A stretch of DNA of 64,000 nucleotides from contig NZ_LMTZ01000129.1 of NCBI RefSeq assembly GCF_001456025.1, positions 1-64,000 of the forward strand, written 5' to 3'. Position numbers and translations under genes: made by a program. The DNA comes from Mastigocoleus testarum BC008. GTDB lineage: Bacteria; Cyanobacteriota; Cyanobacteriia; Cyanobacteriales; Nostocaceae. Below the pieces are notes generated by a model that did no database searches, was not told where the DNA came from, and saw only the letters and a list, made by a program, of their open reading frames with translations. This document shows positions 19,016 through 28,455 of the stretch, in pieces (the first letter of the stretch is position 1; each line of letters begins with the position of its first letter).

Positions 19016-20356
19016 TTATTTAACTTTAGTCATGACCCTGTCATTAGACCATTTAATTAGACGCATCCAGAAATTAAATCGCTGGGCAACTTCTGAATAA
19101 GGTACGGTGGTTTGTGACAGTAAAAAAAACAATGGTGGACTGAATAGCTTTGGAAATCGCTTATTCATTTTGCTTGTGATTCCCATAGCAGTGTTAAATA
19201 AAAATATGAGCCATTTCGCTTTAGGTAAAAGTTGGGTATTTAAGTCAGTAATCGCGTGTCCTTCTTTTACTTGCTGTTGTGAATATTTTGGTAGTACGAC
19301 ATTTAAATTATCAGCTTCTTCTTGTAAGAGTTTATCTAATGCAATAACATCATTGAAAGCAGCTTGACATCCTTGACCGAGGTAAGATGACATTCCATGA
19401 GCAGCATCACCAATTAAAACTGCTTGTCCAGGAAGGTCATGATAACGATTACATTTAGTTTCAACTACAGTAGAAGGACGTTGGTTACAAAATTCCTGTG
19501 CTTGTTCGTCGCTAATTTCGATTCCTGGTAGCCATTCTTCATTAATCATCTTTTGAAGATCGCTGTATGTTTGAACTTTTGGTGGATTCCCTATTAATTG
19601 TGTTGGTTCTTGAGTCCAAAACATTAAAACGCACAAGCGATCATTAATCTCTGGAATAGCAGCACCGGAAAGACTATATTGTTTAAATCTTGATCGATCC
19701 TCACGATATATTTTTCTAAAAAGGTAACTGGTATCTACCGCTATATTTTTTGGTCTGGGAATATGAATTGTTTTCCATGCAGTATCAAAATACTTTTGCT
19801 GGAAATCAAACCCAGGTCTCTTCATAAATGCTTCTCTAACAACAGAATTTACTCCGTCACTTCCAACTAGAAGGTCGTAGGATTGAGTAATTAGACTATT
19901 GTCGTTAACTCGTAAATTAACTGTATGCTCCTTTAAATTTATATCAATGCAAGGACTATCAAAGATAATTTTTATTTGATTATTATTTCGTTTTTCTAAT
20001 TCATTGAGTAGAGCAATACAAAGGTCATTACGATTGATGAGAAGACTAAAATTATCCGGTTCTTTATTTCGTAAAAAAGATTGCCATCCTTGCTTTTTTT
20101 GAGAATAAATTGCTGATTTGCGTATCTGTATTCCTTGTTGTTTAACACTTGACCATAATCCATCAATTGCTTTTAAAGCTTGTTGACCCCGTCGAGTTAA
20201 ACCAACAACAAAGGCTCTTTTAGAATAATTATTTGCTCTAGAATCGCTTCTTTTTTCATAAATATAAATTTGATAATTATTTGAGCGATTCGATAGATAG
20301 TGAGCTAGTAAAAGTCCTGCTGGTCCTGCACCAATGATGACAATATTCTTAACCAT
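19016..20356 (-). CDS. FAD-dependent monooxygenase (kynurenine 3-monooxygenase-like)
   Basis: About 446 residues from the ATG at 20356; a TTG five codons upstream is possible. The dinucleotide-binding GAGPAGLLLAHYL is at the N terminus, the DG motif (LLVGSDGVNSVVR) lies near 180, and the GD motif is GDAAHGMSSYLGQGCQAAFND near 320. These three motifs define class A flavoprotein hydroxylases (PHBH fold). Overall layout and length fit kynurenine 3-monooxygenase relatives, but no kynurenine pathway genes are nearby, so the substrate is open. The C-terminal hydrophobic stretch may associate with membrane. Confidence 0.82.
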   Translation of the reverse strand: MVKNIVIIGAGPAGLLLAHYLSNRSNNYQIYIYEKRSDSRANNYSKRAFVVGLTRRGQQALKAIDGLWSSVKQQGIQIRKSAIYSQKKQGWQSFLRNKEPDNFSLLINRNDLCIALLNELEKRNNNQIKIIFDSPCIDINLKEHTVNLRVNDNSLITQSYDLLVGSDGVNSVVREAFMKRPGFDFQQKYFDTAWKTIHIPRPKNIAVDTSYLFRKIYREDRSRFKQYSLSGAAIPEINDRLCVLMFWTQEPTQLIGNPPKVQTYSDLQKMINEEWLPGIEISDEQAQEFCNQRPSTVVETKCNRYHDLPGQAVLIGDAAHGMSSYLGQGCQAAFNDVIALDKLLQEEADNLNVVLPKYSQQQVKEGHAITDLNTQLLPKAKWLIFLFNTAMGITSKMNKRFPKLFSPPLFFLLSQTTVPYSEVAQRFNFWMRLIKWSNDRVMTKVK

Positions 20357-20371
20357 TTTTACTTCAGTCAA

Positions 20372-20926
20372 ATACTACTTAAAATACATCTGTCATTCCA
20401 TGAAAAGTATTAAAAATTAAGATATTTTTAGAATCTAGTTACTTGTATTAAAAAATACGACTAATTGGGTGCTTGCTGCTAGATGCACAATTATTTCGGG
20501 ACAGTTCATAGCTTAAATGGATGTTAAGCAATAATTTTAAGGGAAACATAAAAATACATTAGAATTAAAACTCACAATCTACTACTTACTTGCTTGTGTA
20601 TAAAAAAGCTAGTAATCTGTCTAGGATAATTATTTGAAACGAAATAATTGTGACACTAATACAACTGTCTACTAGATAATGAAAATGCTTATAAAAAATA
20701 TTCTAATTTCGTTCTGTAAGATAATTAAGTGAACTAGAGTTATCTATCTGCGGGAATGAGTTCAAAACCCGAATTTATATAGCTTACGTAATATCCACTA
20801 CTTTCCTAATCTTTACGTTTCATAATGTGCGAACAGTTGAAAGTTGGAAATTATTTCCTGGACAATCAAAATAAGTGTCCATATGTATTTCAGATCGAAA
20901 TTATTAGTAGCTAAACTTGCTTATAA
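20372..20926. other. Intergenic region between divergent genes
   Basis: About 555 AT-rich bases between the monooxygenase and the pentapeptide-repeat gene. No coding sequence, strong hairpin or recognisable repeat seen. It must hold both promoters. Confidence 0.5.
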
Positions 20927-20953
20927 GTGAGTTTAGCAAAAAGTATTTTACCA

Positions 20954-21616
20954 ATGAATTCAGTGGATAGTAACGAAAAACTACCTACTGTATTGAAGAC
21001 GTCTAGTAGTGACGAACTTTTACAGCGTTATGCAGTAGGAGATAGAGATTTTCCTGGAAGTAAGTTAAGTGGAGCGGATCTTAATAGTAATAATTTAAGT
21101 CGTACTGATTTAAGTAGAGCTAATTTGAAGGGTGCTCATCTCAGCCATGCTAATTTAAGTAATGCTAATTTAAGTGATGCTAATTTGATTAATGCCGAGT
21201 TGCTGGGTGTGAATCTAAATCGTGCTAACCTGAATAGCACAAAGTTGAGTGGCGCAGATTTAAGTGGTGCAGATTTGCGAGATACAATCCTGAGTGGTGC
21301 GGATCTGCGTGGCGCGAACCTCAGTTATGCAGATTTGAGTGGTGCAAGCCTTCGTCTCACAGACTTGCGTGGTGCTAATCTCTGCGGTACTAATTTAAGA
21401 AATACTAATCTTAATGATGCTTTTCTGAATTATACAAATCTTGAAAATACTTGTTTACTTGGTGCAAAGCTAAAAAGAACTGATTTTAAAGATGCAAATA
21501 TCAAAAATGCAATTTTTGGTCACAATAAAGAGTTATCCGAGGATACTCAATTGCAATTGGAAATGCAGGGTATTGTCTTTGAAGATTCTGAACAGAAGAT
21601 TCGACAAATCAGTTAG
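20954..21616 (+). CDS. Pentapeptide-repeat protein
   Basis: 220 residues from the ATG at 20954; a GTG 27 bases upstream also opens the frame. After a short DELLQRYAVGDRDFPG lead, which often precedes such repeats in cyanobacteria, about 27 consecutive A(N/D)LXX pentapeptides run from roughly residue 38 to 180 (GADL, TDL, RANL, SHANL, SNANL and so on). They are predicted to form a right-handed quadrilateral beta-helix. The short acidic C-terminal tail is non-repetitive. Function of most such proteins is unknown; nothing here points to a specific partner. Confidence 0.88.
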   Translation: MNSVDSNEKLPTVLKTSSSDELLQRYAVGDRDFPGSKLSGADLNSNNLSRTDLSRANLKGAHLSHANLSNANLSDANLINAELLGVNLNRANLNSTKLSGADLSGADLRDTILSGADLRGANLSYADLSGASLRLTDLRGANLCGTNLRNTNLNDAFLNYTNLENTCLLGAKLKRTDFKDANIKNAIFGHNKELSEDTQLQLEMQGIVFEDSEQKIRQIS

Positions 21617-21780
21617 TATAAATAGAACAACAAGAATCCAAGATTCGAGTAAGAGTTGAGAAAGCAGAATTCAAAAAAATCATTCAAAAATAATCTATTT
21701 TGATTTACCGTTTGTACATTAAGGGTTTTGTGTTTCTGAACCACATATTTACCAACCAAATATTTACCAACCAAAATTTT

Positions 21781-21805
21781 AGAGACGTAGCAGTGCTACG
21801 TCTCT
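21781..21805. terminator. Perfect hairpin between convergent genes
   Basis: Arms AGAGACGTAGCA / TGCTACGTCTCT (12 bp) with a single-base G loop. It lies between the convergent pentapeptide-repeat and ftsH genes, so it could end both transcripts, although no long T run follows. A related hairpin (AGAGATGTAGT arms) is at 43256-43280. Confidence 0.5.
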
Positions 21806-21855
21806 ACATTATTGTTCTATAAGTCTTTAATGATTCAGCAATAATTCAGCGAGAT

Positions 21856-23790
21856 TTAAACTAAAACACCTGGTAGTCGGGAGATCTCATCAGATAAATG
21901 ACCACTCGCTAACCACTCTTCTAATTCATTTGGTGATTGAACTCGTTCGAGTTTTTCCCGTAGGTAAGAACCTTCAAGTATTTCTTTTTCAAGTAATTCT
22001 TGAGCAGTTTCTTCTAATAAGTCGCGGTTAATTTGCAAAATACTCAAAGCAATGTGATGAGCATTATCTACTATTTGCTTCACCTCGCGATCAATTTCTT
22101 CTGCAACTTTGGGGCTAATAGAACGCCGGGGATTACCATAACCTTCAATAAATTGCTGTTGAAGTTTTTCAAAAGCTATGGGACCGAGGTGATTACTCAT
22201 TCCATACAGAGTAACGTAACGTTCTGCTAACTCAGTTACTTTTTGGATATCGTCAGAAGCACCAGTAGAAACTTTACCAAATACAATTTCTTCAGCCGAA
22301 CGTCCACCTAATAATGTTGCAATCCGACCGCGAATTTCGTCTTCCAACATCAAGAAGCGATCTTCTTCTGGCATTTGAATGGTATAACCCAATGCTCCAA
22401 CACCGCGGGGAACCACAGATATTTTCTCAACTCTTCCTGCTCCGGGCATTAAAGCACCGATAATAGCATGACCTACTTCGTGATAAGCTACAGTCTTCTT
22501 CTCAGTTTCATTAAGTACTCGTGATCGCTTTTCTAAACCGGCTACAACCCGTTCGATCGCTTCATTGAAATCTGCTGTGATTACAGCATCTCGATTTTGA
22601 CGGGCTGCAAGTAATGCGGCTTCATTCACTAAGTTGGCTAAATCTGCACCTGCAAAACCAGGGGTACGCACAGCAACGGTAGCCAAATCCACATCATCAG
22701 CTAGTTTTACTTCCCGAGCATGAACCTTCAAAATTGCTTCGCGACCGGATTTATCGGGACGGTCCACAACTATTTGGCGGTCAAAACGACCGGGACGGCG
22801 TAATGCTTGATCTAATACTTCCGGACGGTTGGTAGCAGCGATGATAATTACACCGGTGTTAGCATCGAAACCATCCATTTCTGTCAATAACTGGTTTAAG
22901 GTTTGTTCCCGTTCGTCATTACCACCAGCAAAACCTCCGGGACCACCACGAGATTTACCAAGAGCGTCTAATTCATCAATAAAAACAATACAGGGAGATT
23001 GCTGTTTAGCTTGTTCAAACAGGTCGCGTACCCGCGCAGCACCTACACCTACAAAGAGTTCGATAAATTCAGAACCAGAAATACTGAAGAAAGGAACAGC
23101 AGCTTCACCCGCGATCGCTTTTGCTAAAAGTGTTTTACCAGTTCCCGGAGGTCCAACCAATAAGACACCTTTGGGAATTTTTGCTCCTAGACGAGTATAC
23201 TTCTGAGCATTTTTGAGGAAATCAACAATCTCTTCCAGTTCGGCTTTTGCTTCATCAACTCCAGCTACATCAGGAAATTTAACGCCGGTACTACCTTCAG
23301 AATAAATCCGGGCTTTGCTTTTTCCAACAGTTAATGCAGCAGGACCACCACCTTGACGGTTGAACAAAAATGCCCAAATTCCGAAGAAAATTAATGGTGG
23401 TACAACCCAACTCAATAAAGTACCAATCCAACCATTTTGACTTGGTGGTGGTGCAGCGAATTCAACGTTACCTTCCCGGAGGATTTTGGGTAAGTCTAAA
23501 TCTATTGCAACGGGAGTAGTTACAAATACTTGTTGGGTTTCGTCACTTTCGGGAATATCTGACTTGAGAGAATATTCGATTCTTTCATTTCCGACAACTG
23601 CTTTAGCAACTTCCCCCTCTTGTACTTGAGATATAAAGTCACTGTAGGGAACTTGGGGAATTCTTTGAGCGAAGAAACTGGGAACAATAAAGTTCAGCAG
23701 TAACAAGATGGTCAAAAGAATCAAAAAACTACCGCCAAACTGACGCATTTTCGGCGGTTTCATTTGTTTTTTGTTTTTATCAACAGGCAT
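21856..23790 (-). CDS. ftsH: ATP-dependent zinc metalloprotease FtsH
   Basis: 644 residues, full length. N-terminal membrane helix (about 20-40), periplasmic/lumenal domain, second membrane helix (about 120-143), then the AAA ATPase with Walker A GPPGTGKT (213-220), Walker B IDELD (271-275) and second region of homology near 320-340. The M41 protease domain has HEVGH (437-441) and a third zinc ligand Asp near 513. FtsH degrades damaged or unassembled membrane proteins; in cyanobacteria several paralogues exist, some for photosystem II repair. Which paralogue this is cannot be settled by eye. ATG start; upstream DNA is a repeat-rich spacer. Confidence 0.97.
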   Translation of the reverse strand: MPVDKNKKQMKPPKMRQFGGSFLILLTILLLLNFIVPSFFAQRIPQVPYSDFISQVQEGEVAKAVVGNERIEYSLKSDIPESDETQQVFVTTPVAIDLDLPKILREGNVEFAAPPPSQNGWIGTLLSWVVPPLIFFGIWAFLFNRQGGGPAALTVGKSKARIYSEGSTGVKFPDVAGVDEAKAELEEIVDFLKNAQKYTRLGAKIPKGVLLVGPPGTGKTLLAKAIAGEAAVPFFSISGSEFIELFVGVGAARVRDLFEQAKQQSPCIVFIDELDALGKSRGGPGGFAGGNDEREQTLNQLLTEMDGFDANTGVIIIAATNRPEVLDQALRRPGRFDRQIVVDRPDKSGREAILKVHAREVKLADDVDLATVAVRTPGFAGADLANLVNEAALLAARQNRDAVITADFNEAIERVVAGLEKRSRVLNETEKKTVAYHEVGHAIIGALMPGAGRVEKISVVPRGVGALGYTIQMPEEDRFLMLEDEIRGRIATLLGGRSAEEIVFGKVSTGASDDIQKVTELAERYVTLYGMSNHLGPIAFEKLQQQFIEGYGNPRRSISPKVAEEIDREVKQIVDNAHHIALSILQINRDLLEETAQELLEKEILEGSYLREKLERVQSPNELEEWLASGHLSDEISRLPGVLV

Positions 23791-24349
23791 TTTCTATAGA
23801 CTCTCCCGGTTAAATGAAGTCAAAAATCAAAAGTCATTGGCGCATTTGTTCCGTAGGTAGCGGCTCCATAGGTAGCGCAGCTAGAGGCTCGGCTCTAGCT
23901 ATAGGTAGCGCAGCTATAAGCCTTCTCGGGTATAGTTAGTCAAAAGTGTTTAACTGCAATTAACCTCAAAATTTTTTCACTAATAAATTAGTAAAGTTAG
24001 CTACTATAGCAATTGAAAACTTGAACTTATAAAGAGGAATATAGATCGTGTTACCGAAAACTATCAGTAAAAGTAAAATTAATGCTACTGCAAGAAGAAA
24101 ATACTAGCTTGTTAACAATAGTTTCCATCATTCCACCTTCTGTTTTAAAAGCGATCAAGTTTAGGATCGAGAATAATCCCAGGAATATTAGGGTAGAAAT
24201 TTGTAAGTAAATCATGGTGGTGTGGGAACAGTTAGGTTGTTATTTAATCCTTTCGCCTGAGAATATTGTAGAAATTTAATGCGACTAACAACAGTAGTAT
24301 CTACCACACCCTAATTAGGAAAATTGCCGTACTTTCAATCAAGAATAAG
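23791..24349. other. Intergenic region upstream of ftsH
   Basis: About 559 bases. At 23820-23935 there is a repeat mosaic: CAAAAATCAAAAGTCATT, repeated TAGGTAGCGCAGCTA segments and GAGGCTCGGCTCTAGCTATA, related to arrays near 24.9 and 26.5 kb. No gene seen. Confidence 0.5.
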
Positions 24350-24538
24350 ATGAAATTGATTATAAAAGTTTTTTTGCTATCGCTAGTTATTTCGCTGTTG
24401 ATTAAAGATATCTTGCCGAATTTCTCCATTCCAGCAACAACAACTACAGTCTTAATTATTGTTTTATTACCCACAATAGTATTAGCGTTTACCTTGCTCT
24501 GGCGAATGCAGTTACATGAAAAAATTACTAATAACTAG
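24350..24538 (+). CDS. Small two-helix membrane protein
   Basis: 62 residues, ATG start, two hydrophobic helices (about 5-20 and 28-50) separated by DILPNFSIPATTTT and a short polar tail. Proteins of this size and pattern recur in cyanobacteria, as I remember, but no function is known to me. Flanked by spacer on both sides. Confidence 0.55.
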   Translation: MKLIIKVFLLSLVISLLIKDILPNFSIPATTTTVLIIVLLPTIVLAFTLLWRMQLHEKITNN

Positions 24539-24921
24539 TACTACATAAACCAAACTTATATGTTATGTACATTCTCTGGAATATGTTTAATTACCATTGA
24601 ATATAGAGTAAAACAGTATTGTTTGTGAGTAATAAATCATACTTTGAAATATATTCTTTTTCGATCTATGCTCAAATTGCTGAGTTTAAATTGCTGAAAT
24701 TAGCTAAACTCGCTCGAATATCTATCTTACTCCCAAGGAAAAATTAGAAACCGCTTTTCCAGTAAGCATTTTAGCTTAGTGAGTAAAATATTCTGATTTC
24801 ATCTACTGCGAGGAGTTTAATACTTTTGCTGTGCTTAGACCCACAGTATCTAGAGTACGCTATGACTACGCTAATTGCTAGGCGTTAACACTGTACAGGC
24901 GTGATCTATTTTGTTCGCAAA

Positions 24922-24966
24922 GCGTGTCCGTAGGACATATGCATGACTTATGTCCTACGGACACGC
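24922..24966. repeat. Perfect 18-bp inverted repeat (GTCCGTAGGAC family)
   Basis: GCGTGTCCGTAGGACATA (24922-24939), 9-base loop, then its exact complement TATGTCCTACGGACACGC (24949-24966). Partial copies of the arm occur at about 26334-26352, 26511-26527 and 61306-61324, always beside TGACTTT-type arrays. Confidence 0.85.
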
Positions 24967-25019
24967 CAGAGCCTGCGGCGACGGCGGAGCCTCTAGCTGC
25001 GCTACCTGCGGATCAGCTA

Positions 25020-25043
25020 ATGACTTTTGACTTTTGACTTTTG
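25020..25043. repeat. TGACTTT heptamer array (STRR)
   Basis: Three perfect TGACTTT units in a row. The array overlaps a possible TTG start for the following gene, which argues that the annotated start should be further downstream. Confidence 0.85.
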
Positions 25044-25087
25044 AATTCCCCCTGTGGGACGCTCACATCAAAACCTGGGAGACTGGC

Positions 25088-26299
25088 GTGAATTTAGGTC
25101 AATGGATTGGCTTAATTGCCATACTTTTATCTTTATATATATTGTGGCAAATTCGAGAAGTACTTTTGCTAATGTTTGCTGCAGTTGTAATAGCTACGAC
25201 TTTAAATCGACTGGCAAAATATTTGCAAAGTTTGGGACTCAAACGGGGATTCTCTGTATTTTTATCAGTAATTATCTTTTTTGCTACTATTGTTGGTTTT
25301 TTCTGGCTGATCGTACCGCCATTTGCAGATCAATTCCAAGAGTTGACTAGTAAGGTTCCCCAAGGTATTGCACGTTTTAATGCTTGGTTGGATGAGCTAG
25401 AAACTCAAATTCCCCGCCAATACAGCGATTACATACCCGATATCAATCGATTACTAGAACAAGCACAACCTTTTATCGAACGTGTTTTAGGAAGTTCTTT
25501 CGCTTTTGTTTCCGGTTCTTTGGAAGCTTTGCTTAAAGTTCTTTTAGTATTAGTGCTAACGGGGATGTTATTAGCTAGTCCCTTATCTTACCGTAAAGCC
25601 TTTATTCGTTTGTTTCCTTCCTTTTATCGCCGCAAAGTCGATGCGATTTTGAATGAATGTGAGGATTCTTTACAGGGGTGGGTATCCGGCGCATTTATTG
25701 CTATGTGTGTAGTCGGATTGATGAGCGTCATTGGTTTGTGGGCTTTGCAAGTTCCTGCAGCTTTGGCTTTGGGGATTTTAGCGGGATTTTTAAATTTAAT
25801 TCCCAACTTGGGTCCGACTATGAGCGTTATTCCAGCGATGGCGATCGCATTATTAGATGCACCCTGGAAATCATTTGCTGTTTTAATTTTATATTTTGTG
25901 ATTCAGCAGGTTGAAAGTAATTTTTTGACGCCAGTGGTAATGGCGCATCAGGTTTCTTTATTACCAGCGATTACTTTAATTTCTCAATTGTTTTTTGCAT
26001 ACTTTTTTGGTTTTTTAGGTTTATTATTAGCACTTCCCTTAACAGTTGTTGCCAAAATTTGGATGACACAGGTTTTGGTTGTAGATGTTTTGGATAAGTG
26101 GGCACATAAATCACATCCAGAAACCGAGATTGTTATAGTCGCGGATAAATCCCAGGTGGATGAGATTATTGAAAAGGCTCATGAAAAAACCCATGAAAAA
26201 ACTCATGAAAAAAATAATATGTCTTCAGATAAAGATGTAAGAAATAATGATTTTCCAGAAGGAGATGATTCAGAATCGAGTAAAGAACATAAATCTTAG
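25088..26299 (+). CDS. AI-2E family transporter
   Basis: 403 residues from the GTG at 25088 (MNLGQWIGLIAILLSLYILW), preceded by a GGGAGA site. A TTG 54 bases upstream keeps the frame but lies inside a repeat array, so I prefer the GTG. The protein has the AI-2E/PerM layout: two N-terminal helices, a soluble stretch (about 90-150) and a C-terminal bundle of helices with AGFLNLIPNLGPTMSVIPA and EPxx-type segments. It ends in a charged tail with three KTHEK repeats. The family exports small molecules or ions in some bacteria; substrate here unknown. Confidence 0.88.
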   Translation: MNLGQWIGLIAILLSLYILWQIREVLLLMFAAVVIATTLNRLAKYLQSLGLKRGFSVFLSVIIFFATIVGFFWLIVPPFADQFQELTSKVPQGIARFNAWLDELETQIPRQYSDYIPDINRLLEQAQPFIERVLGSSFAFVSGSLEALLKVLLVLVLTGMLLASPLSYRKAFIRLFPSFYRRKVDAILNECEDSLQGWVSGAFIAMCVVGLMSVIGLWALQVPAALALGILAGFLNLIPNLGPTMSVIPAMAIALLDAPWKSFAVLILYFVIQQVESNFLTPVVMAHQVSLLPAITLISQLFFAYFFGFLGLLLALPLTVVAKIWMTQVLVVDVLDKWAHKSHPETEIVIVADKSQVDEIIEKAHEKTHEKTHEKNNMSSDKDVRNNDFPEGDDSESSKEHKS

Positions 26300-26632
26300 T
26301 ACCGCTACGCGGAATTCAAAAGTCATTAGCATAGCGTGTCCGCAGGACATAATTCAAAAGCTATTTAAATACGAACAAAGTTTGGTGACCCTAACAGCAA
26401 ATTCAAATGTTCTGTCAGAAATTGGTGTGTGACTACTCATGCTAAATACTGAAATTAGCGGAATCATCCTAACGTAGCAGTTCTTTAACCCCACTTTTGA
26501 CTTTTGACTTATCTCCTACGGAAACATGCTTAGCCTGCGGCGTCAGCGTTAGCCTCTAGCTACGATATCGGCATTGCTGCGCTAACGGCGCAAGCTGCGT
26601 GCAATCCGCTAATGACTTTTGACTTTTAAATA
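26300..26632. other. Repeat-rich intergenic region
   Basis: About 333 bases. It contains CAAAAGTCATTAGC and GCGTGTCCGCAGGACATAAT (near 26334), then TTTTGACTTTTGACTTATC (near 26497), GC-rich AGCCTGCGGCGTCAGCGTTAG and CTGCGCTAACGGCGCAAG, and a closing AATGACTTTTGACTTTT (near 26612). No gene. Confidence 0.65.
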
Positions 26633-26833
26633 CTACACCTGTTGTAAATCTATCTCTTCAATTATTTCCAAAGCATAAAAAAGCGCAGCATCCGCATCGG
26701 TAAGCGTGGTACTGCCATTCTCAAGTAGACGCTTATTAACAACTTTCCAGGCATTTGGATGACTTTCCCTGAACTTTGTTAACTGATCGAAAACTGAGCG
26801 TAAGTCGGTATGCAGATCTTGTTTATTTTCCAT
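26633..26833 (-). CDS. Small helical protein of unknown function
   Basis: 66 residues, ATG start, acidic, all predicted helical (DLRSVFDQLTKFRESHPNAW and DADAALFYALEIIEEIDLQQ). I know no domain. Evenly distributed charged residues, an ATG and a GGAG-like site nearby support coding. It stands alone in a repeat-rich spacer and its stop lies at the edge of the repeats. Confidence 0.55.
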   Translation of the reverse strand: MENKQDLHTDLRSVFDQLTKFRESHPNAWKVVNKRLLENGSTTLTDADAALFYALEIIEEIDLQQV

Positions 26834-27222
26834 CTCTCACCCTCCGTTGTTAGCGCGATGTGACCTTTAGCGCATCAAAGTACTGCGACAACAGGTTATT
26901 AGCTTGTGGTCGTAGAGTTCCAAGATGTTATTTTAGGGTAAACATTTTATCCTTCATCTTTATTAAAGGGTATTTTAATGCTTATCCTCAGCTTTTAATA
27001 GCGATAGTTGCATTTTTGTTTCCAAAAGTGCAAATGAATTCTAAAGTAGGGCGTGTTACGGCAAAATAAGGATTTAATGGTTGGAATAATTCAGAATTTA
27101 CCGTAACGCACCATGTTAAGTTGGCGCGTTAGACCTGTTAAATTTATTATTAAAAGTCAGGTATAGTAATGGGTCTAACACACCCTACAACAATTTTTTT
27201 ATTTATAAACACTTTCTCAGAC
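26834..27222. other. Intergenic region with palindromic repeat
   Basis: About 389 bases. It holds palindromic repeat copy 2 (27039-27112) and directly after it a second inverted pair GTTAGACC / GGTCTAAC (27128-27180). No gene. Confidence 0.55.
27039..27112. repeat. Palindromic dispersed repeat, copy 2
   Basis: Begins TTCTAAAGTAGGGCGTGTTA, ends with TTTACCGTAACGCACC. The ends are complementary (GCGTGTTACGGCAAA against TTTACCGTAACGC). Same framework as the copy at 8702-8775, with both arms changed in a way that mostly keeps pairing. Confidence 0.7.
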
Positions 27223-28455
27223 TTAAATCTTTAGAACCTTAGCCACAGTTTGCACATCTTTGTCACCCCTACCAGAACAATTGATCACAATACGGGGACT
27301 ACCTTCTAACTGAGGACAAAGTTTTTCTAAATAAGCAAAAGCATGAGCGGTTTCCAATGCAGGAATAATTCCTTCTAATTCGGATACCATTTGAAATGCA
27401 GCTAATGCTTCCTTATCAGTAACGCTATAGTACTCAGCACGACCAATATCTTTTAAGTAACTGTGTTCTGGTCCCACACCAGGGTAATCCAAACCTGCAC
27501 TAATGGAATGGGCTTCTAATACTTGTCCATCATCATCTTGGAGCATGTAACTCATTGCTCCTTGGAATACACCAATCCGTCCTTGAGTTAGAGTTGCTGC
27601 ATGTTTAGATGTTGCTACACCTTCACCTGCTGCTTCTACACCAATTAACCGCACCGATGGTTCATCAATAAACTCATGAAATAAGCCGATCGCATTAGAA
27701 CCGCCACCCACACAAGCAATTAAAATATCAGGTAAACCATTCCATTTTTCAGCAGCTTGGACGCGAGTTTCTTGACCGATAATTGCATGGAAATCCCTCA
27801 CCATCATGGGATAGGGATGAGCACCCGCGACAGAACCAAGAATGTAATGGGTAGTTTCTACATTAGTTACCCAGTCCCTTAGCGCTTCAGAACATGCATC
27901 TTTCAAGGTTCCACTTCCTGCTGATACCGGATTAACTTTAGCTCCCATTAAACGCATGCGAAATACATTTAGGGCTTGACGTTCCATGTCATTAATACCC
28001 ATATGAATTACGCATTCCAAACCAAAACGAGCGCAAACCGTAGCGGTAGCTACTCCATGTTGACCGGCTCCGGTTTCAGCAATAATCCGTTTTTTCCCAA
28101 TGCGTTTTGCTAATAGCACCTGCGCCAAAGCGTTATTAATTTTATGAGCACCAGTATGATTTAAATCTTCACGCTTTAAGTATATTTGTGCACCTGTACC
28201 ATCAGATTTAGCATAATGTTGGGTCAAGCGTTCGGCAAAATATAAAGGACTGGGTCTTCCGACATAATCCCGCAATAAATCTTGTAGTTCTGCTTGAAAA
28301 CTTGGATCTTGGCGATATTTTTGATAGGCTGCCTCTAGCTCGCTGAGTGCAGGCATCAAAGTTTCAGGAACGTACTTACCACCAAATTTTCCAAATCTTC
28401 CGTCGTGTTCGGGAAGTTGTTGCGTAGAGGTATTAATATCCGGAGTACTGACCAC
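27223..28455 (-). CDS. trpB: Tryptophan synthase beta subunit
   Basis: 410 residues, normal length. Pyridoxal-phosphate lysine K105 in HTGAHKINNA, AETGAGQHGVA (catalytic Glu in the turn) near 127, and the phosphate-binding GGGSNA (250-255). It makes tryptophan from indole and serine in the last step of the pathway, normally paired with TrpA. trpA is not adjacent, as is common in cyanobacteria, where trp genes are dispersed. ATG start. Cytoplasmic. Confidence 0.97.
   Translation of the reverse strand: MVSTPDINTSTQQLPEHDGRFGKFGGKYVPETLMPALSELEAAYQKYRQDPSFQAELQDLLRDYVGRPSPLYFAERLTQHYAKSDGTGAQIYLKREDLNHTGAHKINNALAQVLLAKRIGKKRIIAETGAGQHGVATATVCARFGLECVIHMGINDMERQALNVFRMRLMGAKVNPVSAGSGTLKDACSEALRDWVTNVETTHYILGSVAGAHPYPMMVRDFHAIIGQETRVQAAEKWNGLPDILIACVGGGSNAIGLFHEFIDEPSVRLIGVEAAGEGVATSKHAATLTQGRIGVFQGAMSYMLQDDDGQVLEAHSISAGLDYPGVGPEHSYLKDIGRAEYYSVTDKEALAAFQMVSELEGIIPALETAHAFAYLEKLCPQLEGSPRIVINCSGRGDKDVQTVAKVLKI

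Larger units (their letters stand above)
24539..25087. other. Intergenic region with long hairpin and STRR
   Basis: About 549 bases. The 5-prime half is AT-rich. From 24922 it holds a perfect 18-bp-arm hairpin, then CAGAGCCTGCGGCGACGGCG-type GC-rich repeat sequence, then a TGACTTT heptamer array up to 25045. Confidence 0.65.

Noticed and set aside
26860..27069. 69-codon frame running into the palindromic repeat.
   Set aside because: Its end is encoded by the dispersed repeat and it has no coding character.
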